Shown here one piece after another: positions 18,226 through 25,718 of a DNA stretch of 40,337 nucleotides. Source of the stretch: Rhodothermales bacterium (GTDB lineage: Bacteria; Bacteroidota; Rhodothermia; Rhodothermales; JAHQVL01); NCBI GenBank assembly GCA_034439735.1, contig JAWXAX010000302.1, positions 1 to 40,337 on the forward strand. The letters run 5' to 3'. The first letter of the stretch is position 1, and each line of letters starts with the position of its first letter. The translations under genes and the position numbers were made by a program. Under the pieces are notes generated by a model. That model was not told where the DNA came from and did no database searches. It saw only the letters and a program-made list of their open reading frames with translations.

Positions 18226-19131
18226 CTAGCGCGACATGAAGCGAAGCAACGTAGCGCGTCCTTCGCCCCCTTCGTTGGCGATATACAGATCGCCGTTGCC
18301 GGTGAACGCCATGCCTTCCGGTTGTCGGAACAGGTTATCGGGGATAGGCACCGCGGCCATGAGGTCGCCCTGTGGGTTCAGGACAACCACGCTTTTTAAC
18401 ACGGATGAGATGAGATACATCTGTCGGTTGGCGGGGTGAATAGCGAGAGCGGCCGGCTTGAAGGCGCTCGCGTCGAGCAATGGGCCTAGCGCGAGACGGA
18501 TCACCCGGTTGAGCGGATGGCTGTCGAGGTGAGCGATGGCCTCGAGATCGACCAGATAGACAGGTTTTGGAGATAGAGCGCCCGTCGCCAGGTCGTAAGC
18601 GTAGATCGCCCGTTTGTTCTTCAGCCCTTGGCCGGCGAACTCCTTGCAGGCGATGAGCAGACGGTTATGCGCGGCGTCGTAGGCGAGTCCTTCGGTGTCA
18701 TGTCGGGCGGAGAGGCCGGTTTTGATGGGCGTGGCGTCGAGCGTCTCACTGCGCCAGTCGGCGATGTGATGGAGCGTGCCATTACTCTCCAGGATAAACA
18801 GCCCTTCGGGCGTCAGCTCGAGATCTTCGTAATCGCCGTCTTTTCCAAAGCGCGTTTCGCGAACAATCCCCCCTGTTTCGACATCGAGGATATACAGGTG
18901 CCCCTTTTCGTCCTGGATGGCGCCGAGACGTCCTTCTTCCAGGACGGTCAGGCCTGAGATTTCGGTGAGCGACCGGGGAAGTTCGAACACGGCGTCGGGG
19001 CGCTCCAGGTCGTACGCGGCTGCCGGCGGCGCCTCGGGTTCGGCTGCCGGCTGCGCCCGGGGATGTTCGCAGCCGGACGCCATCGCCAGCGCGATGACAG
19101 CGATGGCGGGGGCCATAAAAGCGTTACACAT
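18226..19131 (-). CDS. SdiA-regulated-type beta-propeller lipoprotein
   Basis: From ATG 19131 the product has 301 residues and begins with a short lipoprotein signal (AFMAPAIAVIALAMASGC). After an Ala/Pro-rich linker the rest is a propeller of the SdiA-regulated family (PF06977), related to phytase-like/esterase-like propellers. Repeated blades include ISGLTVLEEGRLGAIQDEKG, YEDLELTPEGLFILESNG, DTEGLAYDAAHNRLLIACKE and QPEGMAFTGNGDLYIANEGG. Acidic residues at blade tops could bind Ca. The upstream in-frame extension to 19239 is Pro/Arg-rich and places the signal internally, so it was rejected. It precedes the phosphoesterase-barrel gene by 34 bases on the same strand, suggesting a joint role in the envelope. 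Confidence 0.82.
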   Translation of the reverse strand: MCNAFMAPAIAVIALAMASGCEHPRAQPAAEPEAPPAAAYDLERPDAVFELPRSLTEISGLTVLEEGRLGAIQDEKGHLYILDVETGGIVRETRFGKDGDYEDLELTPEGLFILESNGTLHHIADWRSETLDATPIKTGLSARHDTEGLAYDAAHNRLLIACKEFAGQGLKNKRAIYAYDLATGALSPKPVYLVDLEAIAHLDSHPLNRVIRLALGPLLDASAFKPAALAIHPANRQMYLISSVLKSVVVLNPQGDLMAAVPIPDNLFRQPEGMAFTGNGDLYIANEGGEGRATLLRFMSR

Positions 19132-19271
19132 GGGAGTACGGGTCGGATTGGGTGGAGATCCGGGGCATGTTTTTCCGCAGCCTGGAGCCCGAGAACGACG
19201 CACCGCGCCGGTTGGACGCACGAGAGGAAGGTAGTACATTACACAACGTACATCATAGAGGACCCTTCGCG

Positions 19272-20159
19272 ATGTCCGGAGCGATGACCGCCGGATCGCG
19301 CTGGGCGCGCACCAACCGGGGACGACCCGACGACGGTCGCGACGTCGGGGCCGGCCAACGACCTATGCACGAGAAAAAACGCAAGACAGCCGCTTTGGAT
19401 TCACCCGACGAGCGAGGCGCCTTTCTGGCGCCGGCCGGCCACGACGAAAACGACGTGCTGGAAATGTCCGGGGTAGTGGACGACGACGGCGACGCCTGGA
19501 GGGACGAGGCGGGAGCCGGCGATCTCAAACGGGCCAAAAAGAAGAAAAAAAAGAAGGGCAAGAAGCCGGAACAGGTGAAGGAGGTGCCGGCGTCCGGTTC
19601 CGCTCGGGGCATCGAGACGCTGTTCCGCACGTCCTATCGGACAAATATGGATCTGAGTTCGCTGGCCGACACGAAGGCGAACATCATGATCAGCATCAAC
19701 GGCATCATCATCTCTATCATCCTGGCGTCGATCTCCCCTAAAATCGACGCCAACCCATGGCTGATTCTGCCGACGACCGTGCTGCTGCTGAGCTGCCTCG
19801 TGTCGATCGTGTACGCCGTGCTGTCGGCCCGGCCCCGCGTGCATAAAAACGTAATCACGCTGGAGGAAGTGCGAAATAATACCGCGAATATCCTCTTTTT
19901 TGGCAATTTTGTCAGCCTGAGGGAGCGAGAATACATCGTGGGTATGAAAGAACTGCTGCAGAATTCCGATACCTTGCGCGAGCAGATGATCAAGGATATT
20001 TATGGCCTGGGTCTTGTACTGATCAAGAAGTACGAACTCTTGCGCGTTTCGTACACCGTTTTCATGTTCGGGCTCATTTCGGGTGTGCTCCTGTTTAACC
20101 TGGTCTACCTATGGGTTGTCTTGTTTCCGCCCGCACGGGGTGGATCGTTGGTGCCGTAA
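19272..20159 (+). CDS. Pycsar-type effector membrane protein (PycTM / DUF5706)
   Basis: The product has 295 residues from ATG 19272, which has AGAGG about 10 bases upstream; ATG 19365 is an alternative. The first ~110 residues are charged and include a Lys-rich block (RAKKKKKKKGKK). After FRTSYRTNMDLSSLADTKA comes the PycTM core: TM1 (ANIMISINGIIISIILASIS), TM2 (WLILPTTVLLLSCLVSIVYA, then SARP), the ILFFGNFVSLREREYIVGM segment, MIKDIYGLGLVLIKKYELLR, and TM3 (VFMFGLISGVLLFNLVYLW). PycTM proteins are known as effectors of the Pycsar anti-phage system, where cCMP or cUMP triggers membrane damage. Many Bacteroidota copies have an HD domain in front; here the N-terminus is only a basic tail. No uridylate or cytidylate cyclase is in the window, so its trigger is unknown. 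Confidence 0.85.
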   Translation: MSGAMTAGSRWARTNRGRPDDGRDVGAGQRPMHEKKRKTAALDSPDERGAFLAPAGHDENDVLEMSGVVDDDGDAWRDEAGAGDLKRAKKKKKKKGKKPEQVKEVPASGSARGIETLFRTSYRTNMDLSSLADTKANIMISINGIIISIILASISPKIDANPWLILPTTVLLLSCLVSIVYAVLSARPRVHKNVITLEEVRNNTANILFFGNFVSLREREYIVGMKELLQNSDTLREQMIKDIYGLGLVLIKKYELLRVSYTVFMFGLISGVLLFNLVYLWVVLFPPARGGSLVP

Positions 20160-20179
20160 GGAGGGAACGGGGGCGTAGC

Positions 20180-20221
20180 ATGATGACGTTGTACGAAAGG
20201 ACAAACCCGATGACGGTATGA
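20180..20221 (+). other. Possible 13-codon leader frame overlapping the MBL start
   Basis: ATG at 20180 begins a 13-codon frame whose TGA (20219-20221) overlaps the MBL start codon (ATGA). TAAGGAGGG lies at 20157-20165, right at the PycTM stop, about 15 bases ahead. It could allow coupled re-initiation, or simply be what an 8-base duplication left behind. Confidence 0.3.
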
Positions 20222-21051
20222 CGGTCAAATTCTGGGGGGTCCGAGGTTCATTCCCCACGCCGCATCCCCACATGCTCCGGTACGGCGGCAATACGTCGTG
20301 CGTGAGCGTTTCTGTCGACACGGGCATCGTAGTGATCGATGCCGGCACGGGTGCCCGTCAGCTGGGCAAGGCGTTGCTCGGCGCCACGCAGCCTATTTAC
20401 CTGCTGCTGACCCACCTGCACAACGATCACATCGAAGGATTCCCGTTTTTTACGCCCCTTTACCACCCCGGCCACCGCGTCCATCTCATCGACTACCGGC
20501 AAGACCGGCAAGCGTGGTCCCCACTGGCCATGCTGGATGGCGTCCACTACCCCATGCGGCCTTCGTCGATCGTGGCGGATTATGTGGCGGTTTCGGAATT
20601 CGGCCCCGATTATCTCTGCGCGCGCGGGCTCGACGTCTCGGCGGTGCCGGCCAATCACCCCGGTGGCGCGTACGGGTACCGAGTGGCGCACCGGGGGCGA
20701 GTGTTTGTCCATATACCGGACAACGAACTGAACCCGCCGGACTCCGAGCATACGGTCCCGTACGCCGAATTTGTCCGTTTCTGCCGCGGCGCGGATGTCC
20801 TTTCACACGACGCCATGTACACGAGCGATGACCTGCCGGCGAAGTGGGGGTGGGGCCACAGCCAGCTCGACCAGACCTGCCAGCTTGCGATCGACGCCGG
20901 CGTCCGCCACCTCGTCCTCTTTCACCACGACCCCGAGCGCACCGACGACGCGATCGACACGCTCCAAGACCGCGCCCGCGCCCGCCTGCAACCCCACGGC
21001 ATCGAGTGTACGGCCGCGTACGAGGGGCTCACGTTTAATCTGGGGGGGTAG
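20218..21051 (+). CDS. Metallo-beta-lactamase-fold hydrolase, phosphodiesterase-like
   Basis: The 277-residue protein begins MTVKFWGVRGSFPTP, typical of the RNase Z/cyclic-nucleotide phosphodiesterase branch of the MBL fold. Metal ligands are visible: THLHNDHIEG (His66, His68, Asp70, His71), His in PANHPGG (~147), Asp in LSHDAMYTSDD, and His in VLFHHDPERTDD. The substrate cannot be read from sequence; family members hydrolyse cyclic nucleotides, RNA or other phosphodiesters. It follows the PycTM gene by 58 bases on the same strand. AAAGGA at 20195-20201 is 8 bases before an ATG at 20210 that reads only three codons. The true frame starts at 20218, after an 8-base tandem duplication of the start region. 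It ends 7 bases from a convergent TPR gene. Confidence 0.88.
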   Translation: MTVKFWGVRGSFPTPHPHMLRYGGNTSCVSVSVDTGIVVIDAGTGARQLGKALLGATQPIYLLLTHLHNDHIEGFPFFTPLYHPGHRVHLIDYRQDRQAWSPLAMLDGVHYPMRPSSIVADYVAVSEFGPDYLCARGLDVSAVPANHPGGAYGYRVAHRGRVFVHIPDNELNPPDSEHTVPYAEFVRFCRGADVLSHDAMYTSDDLPAKWGWGHSQLDQTCQLAIDAGVRHLVLFHHDPERTDDAIDTLQDRARARLQPHGIECTAAYEGLTFNLGG

Positions 21052-21058
21052 CGAGGTT

Positions 21059-21922
21059 CTATCGGTCCCGCAGCCACAGCCTCGCGTTCGTTTGATTGCG
21101 GATGTCCTGCGTGGTTTGTGGCCGTAAGACCAGCAGCTGGCGGAGGTGGGCCGTGCCGGATTCGGTGTCGCCGGCATCGAGATAGGTCTGCGCCAGCTCG
21201 TGATGCACGAAGGGATTCAGGGGGTCCAGTGCGGCGGCCCGACGGAGCAGTTCGATCGCCTCATCGCGTGAAGCCGGGGGTACTTCGCCGTAAAATAGCC
21301 GCGCCCAGGTTTGCTCGACCCACGTCAGTCCGGCCAGCTCACGGTACAGGATCCCAAGTGATATGTAGGGATAGGCCAGCAGCGAGTCGATGGCGATGGC
21401 GGCGCGACTGTGGTGCTCGACCTTCCGCGCCAGCATGATCCGTTCCTTGCCACCCCTGAACTGGGCCAGGTTGCCCAGTGTGGCGGCCATCATAAAATGG
21501 GCCACCGCGCTTTCAGGATAGGCGGCCAGCAATCGTTCGGCGCTGGCCACGGCGAGGCGGAAATGGGTTTCGGAGGATTCGGTCCCGGATCTGGGCCCGG
21601 GCTCCGCGAGCAGGTCGAGCCCGATGTCGTAGTGCGTCCGCGCCATGCCCAGATCGATGGCGAATACCGCAGCGCCGGCGAGCCGGCTGGCCTCTTCGTA
21701 AGAACTCAGCGCGGCTCGAGGCTCATACCGGGCGTAAGCGGCTTCGGCGGCGGCAAGGGGTCGGGCATAGGGCGGCGTCTGGGCCTCGGCCTGGCCGGAT
21801 AACCAGACCGCCAGGAGCGTGATGCCGACAAACGTGTTATTCCAGCCGAAGCTCCTGCACCCGCAGTTCGGCCTTTTCGAGCCGTTCCTGGCAGTGGCGG
21901 ACCAGTGCAATACCCTCTTCAT
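21059..21922 (-). CDS. Exported TPR protein
   Basis: About 287 residues from ATG 21922. A signal peptide core (FVGITLLAVWLSGQAEA-Q) lies at residues ~31-47. TPR-like helices follow: AAEAAYARYEPRAALSSYEE, FRLAVASAERLLAAYPESAV, EAIELLRRAAALDPLNPFVH and ELAQTYLDAGDTESGTAHLR. The start is uncertain. ATG 21922 overlaps xseB by 86 bases and gives a long basic n-region; a TTG 12 bases downstream is possible, but no Shine-Dalgarno sequence supports either. It is co-directional with and overlaps xseB, so it is probably translated by coupling. Function unknown beyond a protein-interaction scaffold in the periplasm. Confidence 0.75.
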   Translation of the reverse strand: MKRVLHWSATARNGSKRPNCGCRSFGWNNTFVGITLLAVWLSGQAEAQTPPYARPLAAAEAAYARYEPRAALSSYEEASRLAGAAVFAIDLGMARTHYDIGLDLLAEPGPRSGTESSETHFRLAVASAERLLAAYPESAVAHFMMAATLGNLAQFRGGKERIMLARKVEHHSRAAIAIDSLLAYPYISLGILYRELAGLTWVEQTWARLFYGEVPPASRDEAIELLRRAAALDPLNPFVHHELAQTYLDAGDTESGTAHLRQLLVLRPQTTQDIRNQTNARLWLRDR

Positions 21923-22046
21923 AGGTTCGGACGGCCTCCTCGATCCCTGGAGGGTCGTTTTCGAGTGTTTCAATGATCTGTTCGAGCCGCTGCAACGCTT
22001 CTTCGAAGCTGAGCGAATCATGGGCCTGAGCTTCGTCGCTGGACAT
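21837..22046 (-). CDS. xseB: Exodeoxyribonuclease VII small subunit
   Basis: ATG 22046 gives 69 residues, the usual XseB length, with the family pattern LSFEEALQRLEQIIETLEN, IEEAVRTYEEGIALVRHCQE and RLEKAELRVQEL. XseB forms helical bundles that bind the C-terminal part of XseA; the complex degrades single-stranded DNA into oligonucleotides. A longer in-frame extension upstream to 22622 has no similarity to anything and runs against the SDR gene, so it was rejected. xseA lies separately at 34277-35518. The gene overlaps the following TPR gene. Confidence 0.95.
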   Translation of the reverse strand: MSSDEAQAHDSLSFEEALQRLEQIIETLENDPPGIEEAVRTYEEGIALVRHCQERLEKAELRVQELRLE

Positions 22047-22227
22047 CGGGTCGGATCGGGTTAATGGCGAGGGCAGGGCTACATACCCCGCCGGCCGCGA
22101 TGGGTTCTTGCTCACCCTACTCGCGAGTCGCACAGAACGTGTGCCGCTTCGATGCGTACGAGTACCCCTCCACCGAATACAAATAGGAGCTCCTCCGAAC
22201 CAGCGATCTATCGGGCAACCAATCTGG

Positions 22228-22262
22228 TTTTCCCTTTTTCCTTTTTCCTTTTTCCTTTTGCC
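22228..22262 (+). repeat. Pyrimidine tract directly before the SDR start
   Basis: A run built of repeated CCTTTTT units ends in TTTTGCC immediately before the ATG at 22263. It occupies the place of the ribosome-binding site, so the SDR mRNA leader is U/C-rich and has no Shine-Dalgarno sequence. A similar tract with the same TTTTGCC unit lies at 39520-39560. Confidence 0.75.
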
Positions 22263-23042
22263 ATGAACCTTCGTCTTACCGGAAAAACAGCGATCGTCAC
22301 AGGCGCCAGCCGTGGGATCGGAAAAGCCATCGCGTTGGAGCTGGCGCGTGAGGGATGCCGGATCGTGCTTTGCGCCCGCGAGCCCGGCCGACTTACGGAA
22401 GCCGCCGAAGACATCACTCGCCAGACGGGTACGGCCGTAGAGCCGGTCGCAGCCGATATCACCTCGCCCGACGCGGCCGCCCGACTCGTTGAGGCGGCGA
22501 AGCGCCGGTTCGGGGGGATAGATATCCTGGTCGGCAACGCTGGCGGCAACCGCCGCAAACCCCTGGTGGATACGACGGACGAGGACTGGTCGCAGCTCAT
22601 CGATCTCAACCTGATGGGCCATATCCGGTGCGCGCGGGCCGTATTGCCGGCGATGAAACAGGCCGGCGGCGGGTCCATGGTGTTTGTCTCCAGCATCTTC
22701 GGCCGCGAAGCCGGCGGGCCGGGACTATCGATCTACAACACCACCAAGTCCGCCCTGATCAGCATGGCCAAGATTCTGGCTATCGAGGTGGCCGGCGATG
22801 GGATCCGCGTAAATACCGTCGCCCCCGGCTCGATCCGCTTCCCGGGCAGCAGCTGGGACAAACGCTGCATCGACGACCCTGAGGGCATGGCGAAATTCGT
22901 CGAACAAAACCTCCCCATCGGCCGCTTCGGAACGGCGGAGGAGGTGGCGGATGTGGTGACGTTCCTCGTCAGCGATCGCGCCAGCCTGGTAACCGGCGCA
23001 TGTATTACGGTGGATGGATCCCAGTCGCGCTCGTTGATTTGA
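22263..23042 (+). CDS. Short-chain dehydrogenase/reductase
   Basis: This 259-residue classical SDR has the NAD(P)-binding TGASRGIG at residues 12-19, the NAGG segment near 90, catalytic SS...YNTTK (Ser ~143, Tyr ~158, Lys ~162), and a C-terminal LVSDRASLVTGACITVDGSQ. ARE in the second strand hints at NADP preference. It resembles 3-oxoacyl-ACP-reductase-like SDRs, but the substrate is undetermined. ATG 22263 is chosen because MNLRLTGKTAIVTG is the standard N-terminus; upstream codons translate the pyrimidine tract. It is divergent from xseB. Confidence 0.93.
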   Translation: MNLRLTGKTAIVTGASRGIGKAIALELAREGCRIVLCAREPGRLTEAAEDITRQTGTAVEPVAADITSPDAAARLVEAAKRRFGGIDILVGNAGGNRRKPLVDTTDEDWSQLIDLNLMGHIRCARAVLPAMKQAGGGSMVFVSSIFGREAGGPGLSIYNTTKSALISMAKILAIEVAGDGIRVNTVAPGSIRFPGSSWDKRCIDDPEGMAKFVEQNLPIGRFGTAEEVADVVTFLVSDRASLVTGACITVDGSQSRSLI

Positions 23043-23342
23043 GAAGAGGCTTAGCTCGACTTTGTCCATGCGAAATAGAGATATTGCGCTCTAGAATTGG
23101 CCTTTCGAAATAAATCTGATATTTTTCAATGTCCTTTGTTGGGTGCGACATTTAAAAAATACATCCTCCGCATCGGGGAAAACTCCGGGCCGGCTATGAG
23201 AGGGCGTCGCTACGCGACGCGCGCCCGCGCCAGTATCTGTAAACTGTTTCGAGGGCAACTCCTCAACGTGCTTCTCGGAATTGGGCAAAGTCGAGCTTAG
23301 AAACTGTAGAGATTGCCACAACCCATTGCATTTACTGATGGC
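23043..23342. repeat. 300-base intergenic region bounded by a long-range inverted repeat
   Basis: No credible gene is seen. A 15-base sequence at 23050-23064 (CTTAGCTCGACTTTG) recurs inverted at 23286-23300 with one mismatch, framing ~220 bases that are AT-richer than their flanks. A 7-bp hairpin (GCGTCGC / GCGACGC) lies near 23207-23223. This could be a small non-autonomous element or a footprint of one. Confidence 0.6.
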
Positions 23343-24890
23343 TTAATTCATCGTTTCTTTCAGATGATCCGATAATCGGAGCGACAATGCGACGAGCGTC
23401 AGGGTGGGGTTAGCTGCTCCCGCAGTCGTGAATGCGGCGGCGCCGGCCACGTAGAGATTCGACAGACCATGCACCTTACAGTTGACGTCAACAACGCCCT
23501 GTTTGGAATCCTCATGCATACGCGTGGTGCCCATGTGATGCCATCCGGTCCCCAGGAAAGGAGGCCACACGTCGTCCGGTTCTTCCACCCAATCCATGAT
23601 CATAATGCGGCCGAATCCATGCCGGCCAACTTCCTCGCCGAGGGTATGATAGAAGTCGCGGATGGTGCGTTTGTCCAGATTGGTTAATTGCCAGTTCAGT
23701 TGCACACGCGGAACTCCCAGCTCGTCCCGCTCAGGGCCTAATGTGATTCTGGAAGCAGGATTTGGCGCCTGTTCAATACGGGTGAACAGGCGAAAAATCG
23801 TGCTTTCCGTTGAAATGGTCGGGGTTTTTTCCCCGGCTTTTATCCGTTCCAGATTGTCGTCGAACTGATCCTTAAACACTTTTGCATTCGGATACTGGCG
23901 CTGAATGTTACTACGAATATCCGCCGTCTCCGTACTGGTTGCGGGATAAAGTCCGGCCGTGATATTTAGAATACGCAGTTCCTCCTGAGTGGCCCGGTTC
24001 AGCGTGAGTTCGCCTCTGTAGTTTCTCGATGCGAATCCCAAATTCTGCATATACAGATCCAGGTTTCGCGTCTCGGGAATCGCCAGAAAGGCAGAACTCA
24101 CCTCCGGGTGGTCCATAAAGAATCTCCCTACAAGATCCAGGTCGTTTCCCAGTCCGTTGCGAGCCTGTCTGTTCGACGCCAGCAAGAGGCGAGCATTCTG
24201 AATCGTTCCCGTTGCCAGCGCATACACACGGGCCTTCACGCGGTGTTGTTTACCGTTGAGGCATTTAATCTCCAGTTCATCCACCGAAGAGACAGATTCA
24301 TTGGCGGCGATGTTTGTGACGGCCGCATACGTGTACAGATGAATGTTTTTTGCCGAGACGATGTCTTCTCGATACCGGGTTCCGAACCGCGTCGGGGGGC
24401 TCAGTTGCCACATCTTCGTGTAGACTTTCGCCTTGTCGAACGGAAGCTGTGGCCTGATCGGCTCCTTCTTTTCCCAGTATTCAGTGCTATATTCATACGG
24501 CCCGAGTTCGAGCCATTTATGCGCCCGAGCGTAGAAAACATCCAGGTCCTTTCGCTGGATCGGCCAACCGCTATGCGGCACCCAGTCTCGCTTGATAAAG
24601 TCGACTTCATCATACGGCGAACACATTCCCGCCCAGTGGCCTGTAGTCCCCCCAAACATGTGCATGCGCGTCGATTGGAGTAGATGATAGTCGCGGCCTG
24701 TAGTTTCGCCGGCATATCGATCCTGCATCTCCGTGTCGTAATCAAATCCACCTCCTTCCAGGAGAATGACGTTGTAAGGGGTGCCCACGCATTCGAGCGC
24801 CATACTTATGCCGGCGGCGCCGGCTCCAACAATACAGATATCGCCTTCGATGAGCGATCCATCCTCGAGTGTTCGGGCATCAATGTGCAT
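23343..24890 (-). CDS. GMC-family FAD oxidoreductase
   Basis: 515 residues with no obvious signal peptide. The FAD-binding motif is near the N-terminus (GDICIVGAGAAGISMALE, then VILLEGGG with the ribose-binding Glu). FGGTTGHWAGMCSPYDEVDF is the GMC flavin-contact block, and GTGWHHMGTTRM near residue 450 supplies the active-site His pair region. The C-terminus (NLYVAGAAAFTTAGAANPTL) closes the FAD site. The subfamily resembles glucoside 3-dehydrogenase/gluconate-type GMC enzymes that oxidise sugar hydroxyls and normally pass electrons to a cytochrome through a small subunit. No small subunit is visible next to it. It is the last gene of the minus-strand sugar locus. Confidence 0.92.
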   Translation of the reverse strand: MHIDARTLEDGSLIEGDICIVGAGAAGISMALECVGTPYNVILLEGGGFDYDTEMQDRYAGETTGRDYHLLQSTRMHMFGGTTGHWAGMCSPYDEVDFIKRDWVPHSGWPIQRKDLDVFYARAHKWLELGPYEYSTEYWEKKEPIRPQLPFDKAKVYTKMWQLSPPTRFGTRYREDIVSAKNIHLYTYAAVTNIAANESVSSVDELEIKCLNGKQHRVKARVYALATGTIQNARLLLASNRQARNGLGNDLDLVGRFFMDHPEVSSAFLAIPETRNLDLYMQNLGFASRNYRGELTLNRATQEELRILNITAGLYPATSTETADIRSNIQRQYPNAKVFKDQFDDNLERIKAGEKTPTISTESTIFRLFTRIEQAPNPASRITLGPERDELGVPRVQLNWQLTNLDKRTIRDFYHTLGEEVGRHGFGRIMIMDWVEEPDDVWPPFLGTGWHHMGTTRMHEDSKQGVVDVNCKVHGLSNLYVAGAAAFTTAGAANPTLTLVALSLRLSDHLKETMN

Positions 24891-24905
24891 CGCCGTTTAG
24901 TCTGG

Positions 24906-25445
24906 CTATAGTTCGTGTGAAAGCGTGTAGCTCACAAAAGTCACTTCCCGACTATCGGGCGACCAGGAAGGGACGTTGATCGTTCCCTGTCCACCAAAAA
25001 ACTGGGCGAGTGCGCGGATCTCACCACCACCCACGGGCATCAGCAGCAACATTACACCTTGATTTGCCGGAAGCCCTTCGACGTGTGGATCGTAGGAGAG
25101 GAACACGATCCACTTCCCGTCCGGTGATGGATGGGGAAACCAGTCATTGAGGCGTCATGAGTCATTTGTTCTTCTTCGCTTCCATCGGCTTTCATTCGGT
25201 AGATATGAATGGTGTCCGTGCGGACGGAGTTGAAGTAAATGTACGCGCCATCGGGGGAGTAGTCCGGCTCATCATCCAGCCCGGGTGCTTCTGTTCGTGT
25301 AGTCCGGTTCGCTGTAGGAAATGGTGCCGGGGATGGCAATATCTCCGATGTCTGTGTGGCCCTCGAATTGACCGAGTTCTGACGTACACGATGCCAATAA
25401 CGTGACAGCAATTAACACTAAACCAGTTCTTAAATGGGGTTTCAT
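24906..25445 (-). pseudogene. Decayed TolB/PD40-type lipoprotein
   Basis: ATG 25445 begins a good lipoprotein signal ([20 protein letters not shown]) and then reads [20 protein letters not shown]. Next comes an abrupt jump in a different frame to [20 protein letters not shown] and [21 protein letters not shown] second frame change leads to [16 protein letters not shown] and [20 protein letters not shown], and a stop at 24906. Intact relatives known to me carry a long concanavalin-like and WD40-like middle part of several hundred residues between these two ends. Here only the ends remain and at least two frames are broken. It lies 15 bases upstream of the GMC gene, so decay may affect that gene's expression. 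Confidence 0.85.
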
Positions 25446-25718
25446 GGTGATGGATGTTGGGGTGTGAGCATTCGATTGGACCGTAAGCCGTCCGTGTAAC
25501 ACGTGAATCACTACTCTATTTTTCTTTTTGTAGGGTTATCAGGTAACCGCATCCGTAGCGCTTAGGGTAAGAAGCACGAGCTGTCCGATGCCTGCAAAGA
25601 CCCCTTCCAGGAGCCAGTCCGTGATCTCAATTTCACCATCATCTTGCAGCCAATGCGTTCGGCAAACTAAGCACCTTTGTCAACGGGTCCGCCGCATAGC
25701 AGGCCCACTGATGTAGGT
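25446..25718. other. Intergenic stretch holding the TetR remnant
   Basis: This 273-base stretch separates the VCBS gene from the TolB pseudogene. Apart from the TetR C-terminal remnant described separately, nothing recognisable was found, and no clear promoter or terminator. Confidence 0.5.
25539..25649 (-). pseudogene. C-terminal remnant of a second TetR-type regulator
   Basis: The minus strand reads LQDDGEIEITDWLLEGVFAG, then IGQLVLL and a nine-residue tail before TGA at 25541-25539. This matches the C-terminus of the intact TetR at 31788-32390 (EDKGEIEITEELLEEVFERV, then EKVVLL) at about 15 of 27 aligned positions. In-frame codons further upstream lose the similarity and soon meet a stop. 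The DNA-binding part is gone. It sits just upstream of the decayed lipoprotein, the place where a dedicated regulator would be expected. Confidence 0.7.

Noticed and set aside
23091-23321. 76-codon minus-strand frame downstream of the SDR gene
   Set aside because: Lies within the inverted-repeat region and has no recognisable protein pattern.
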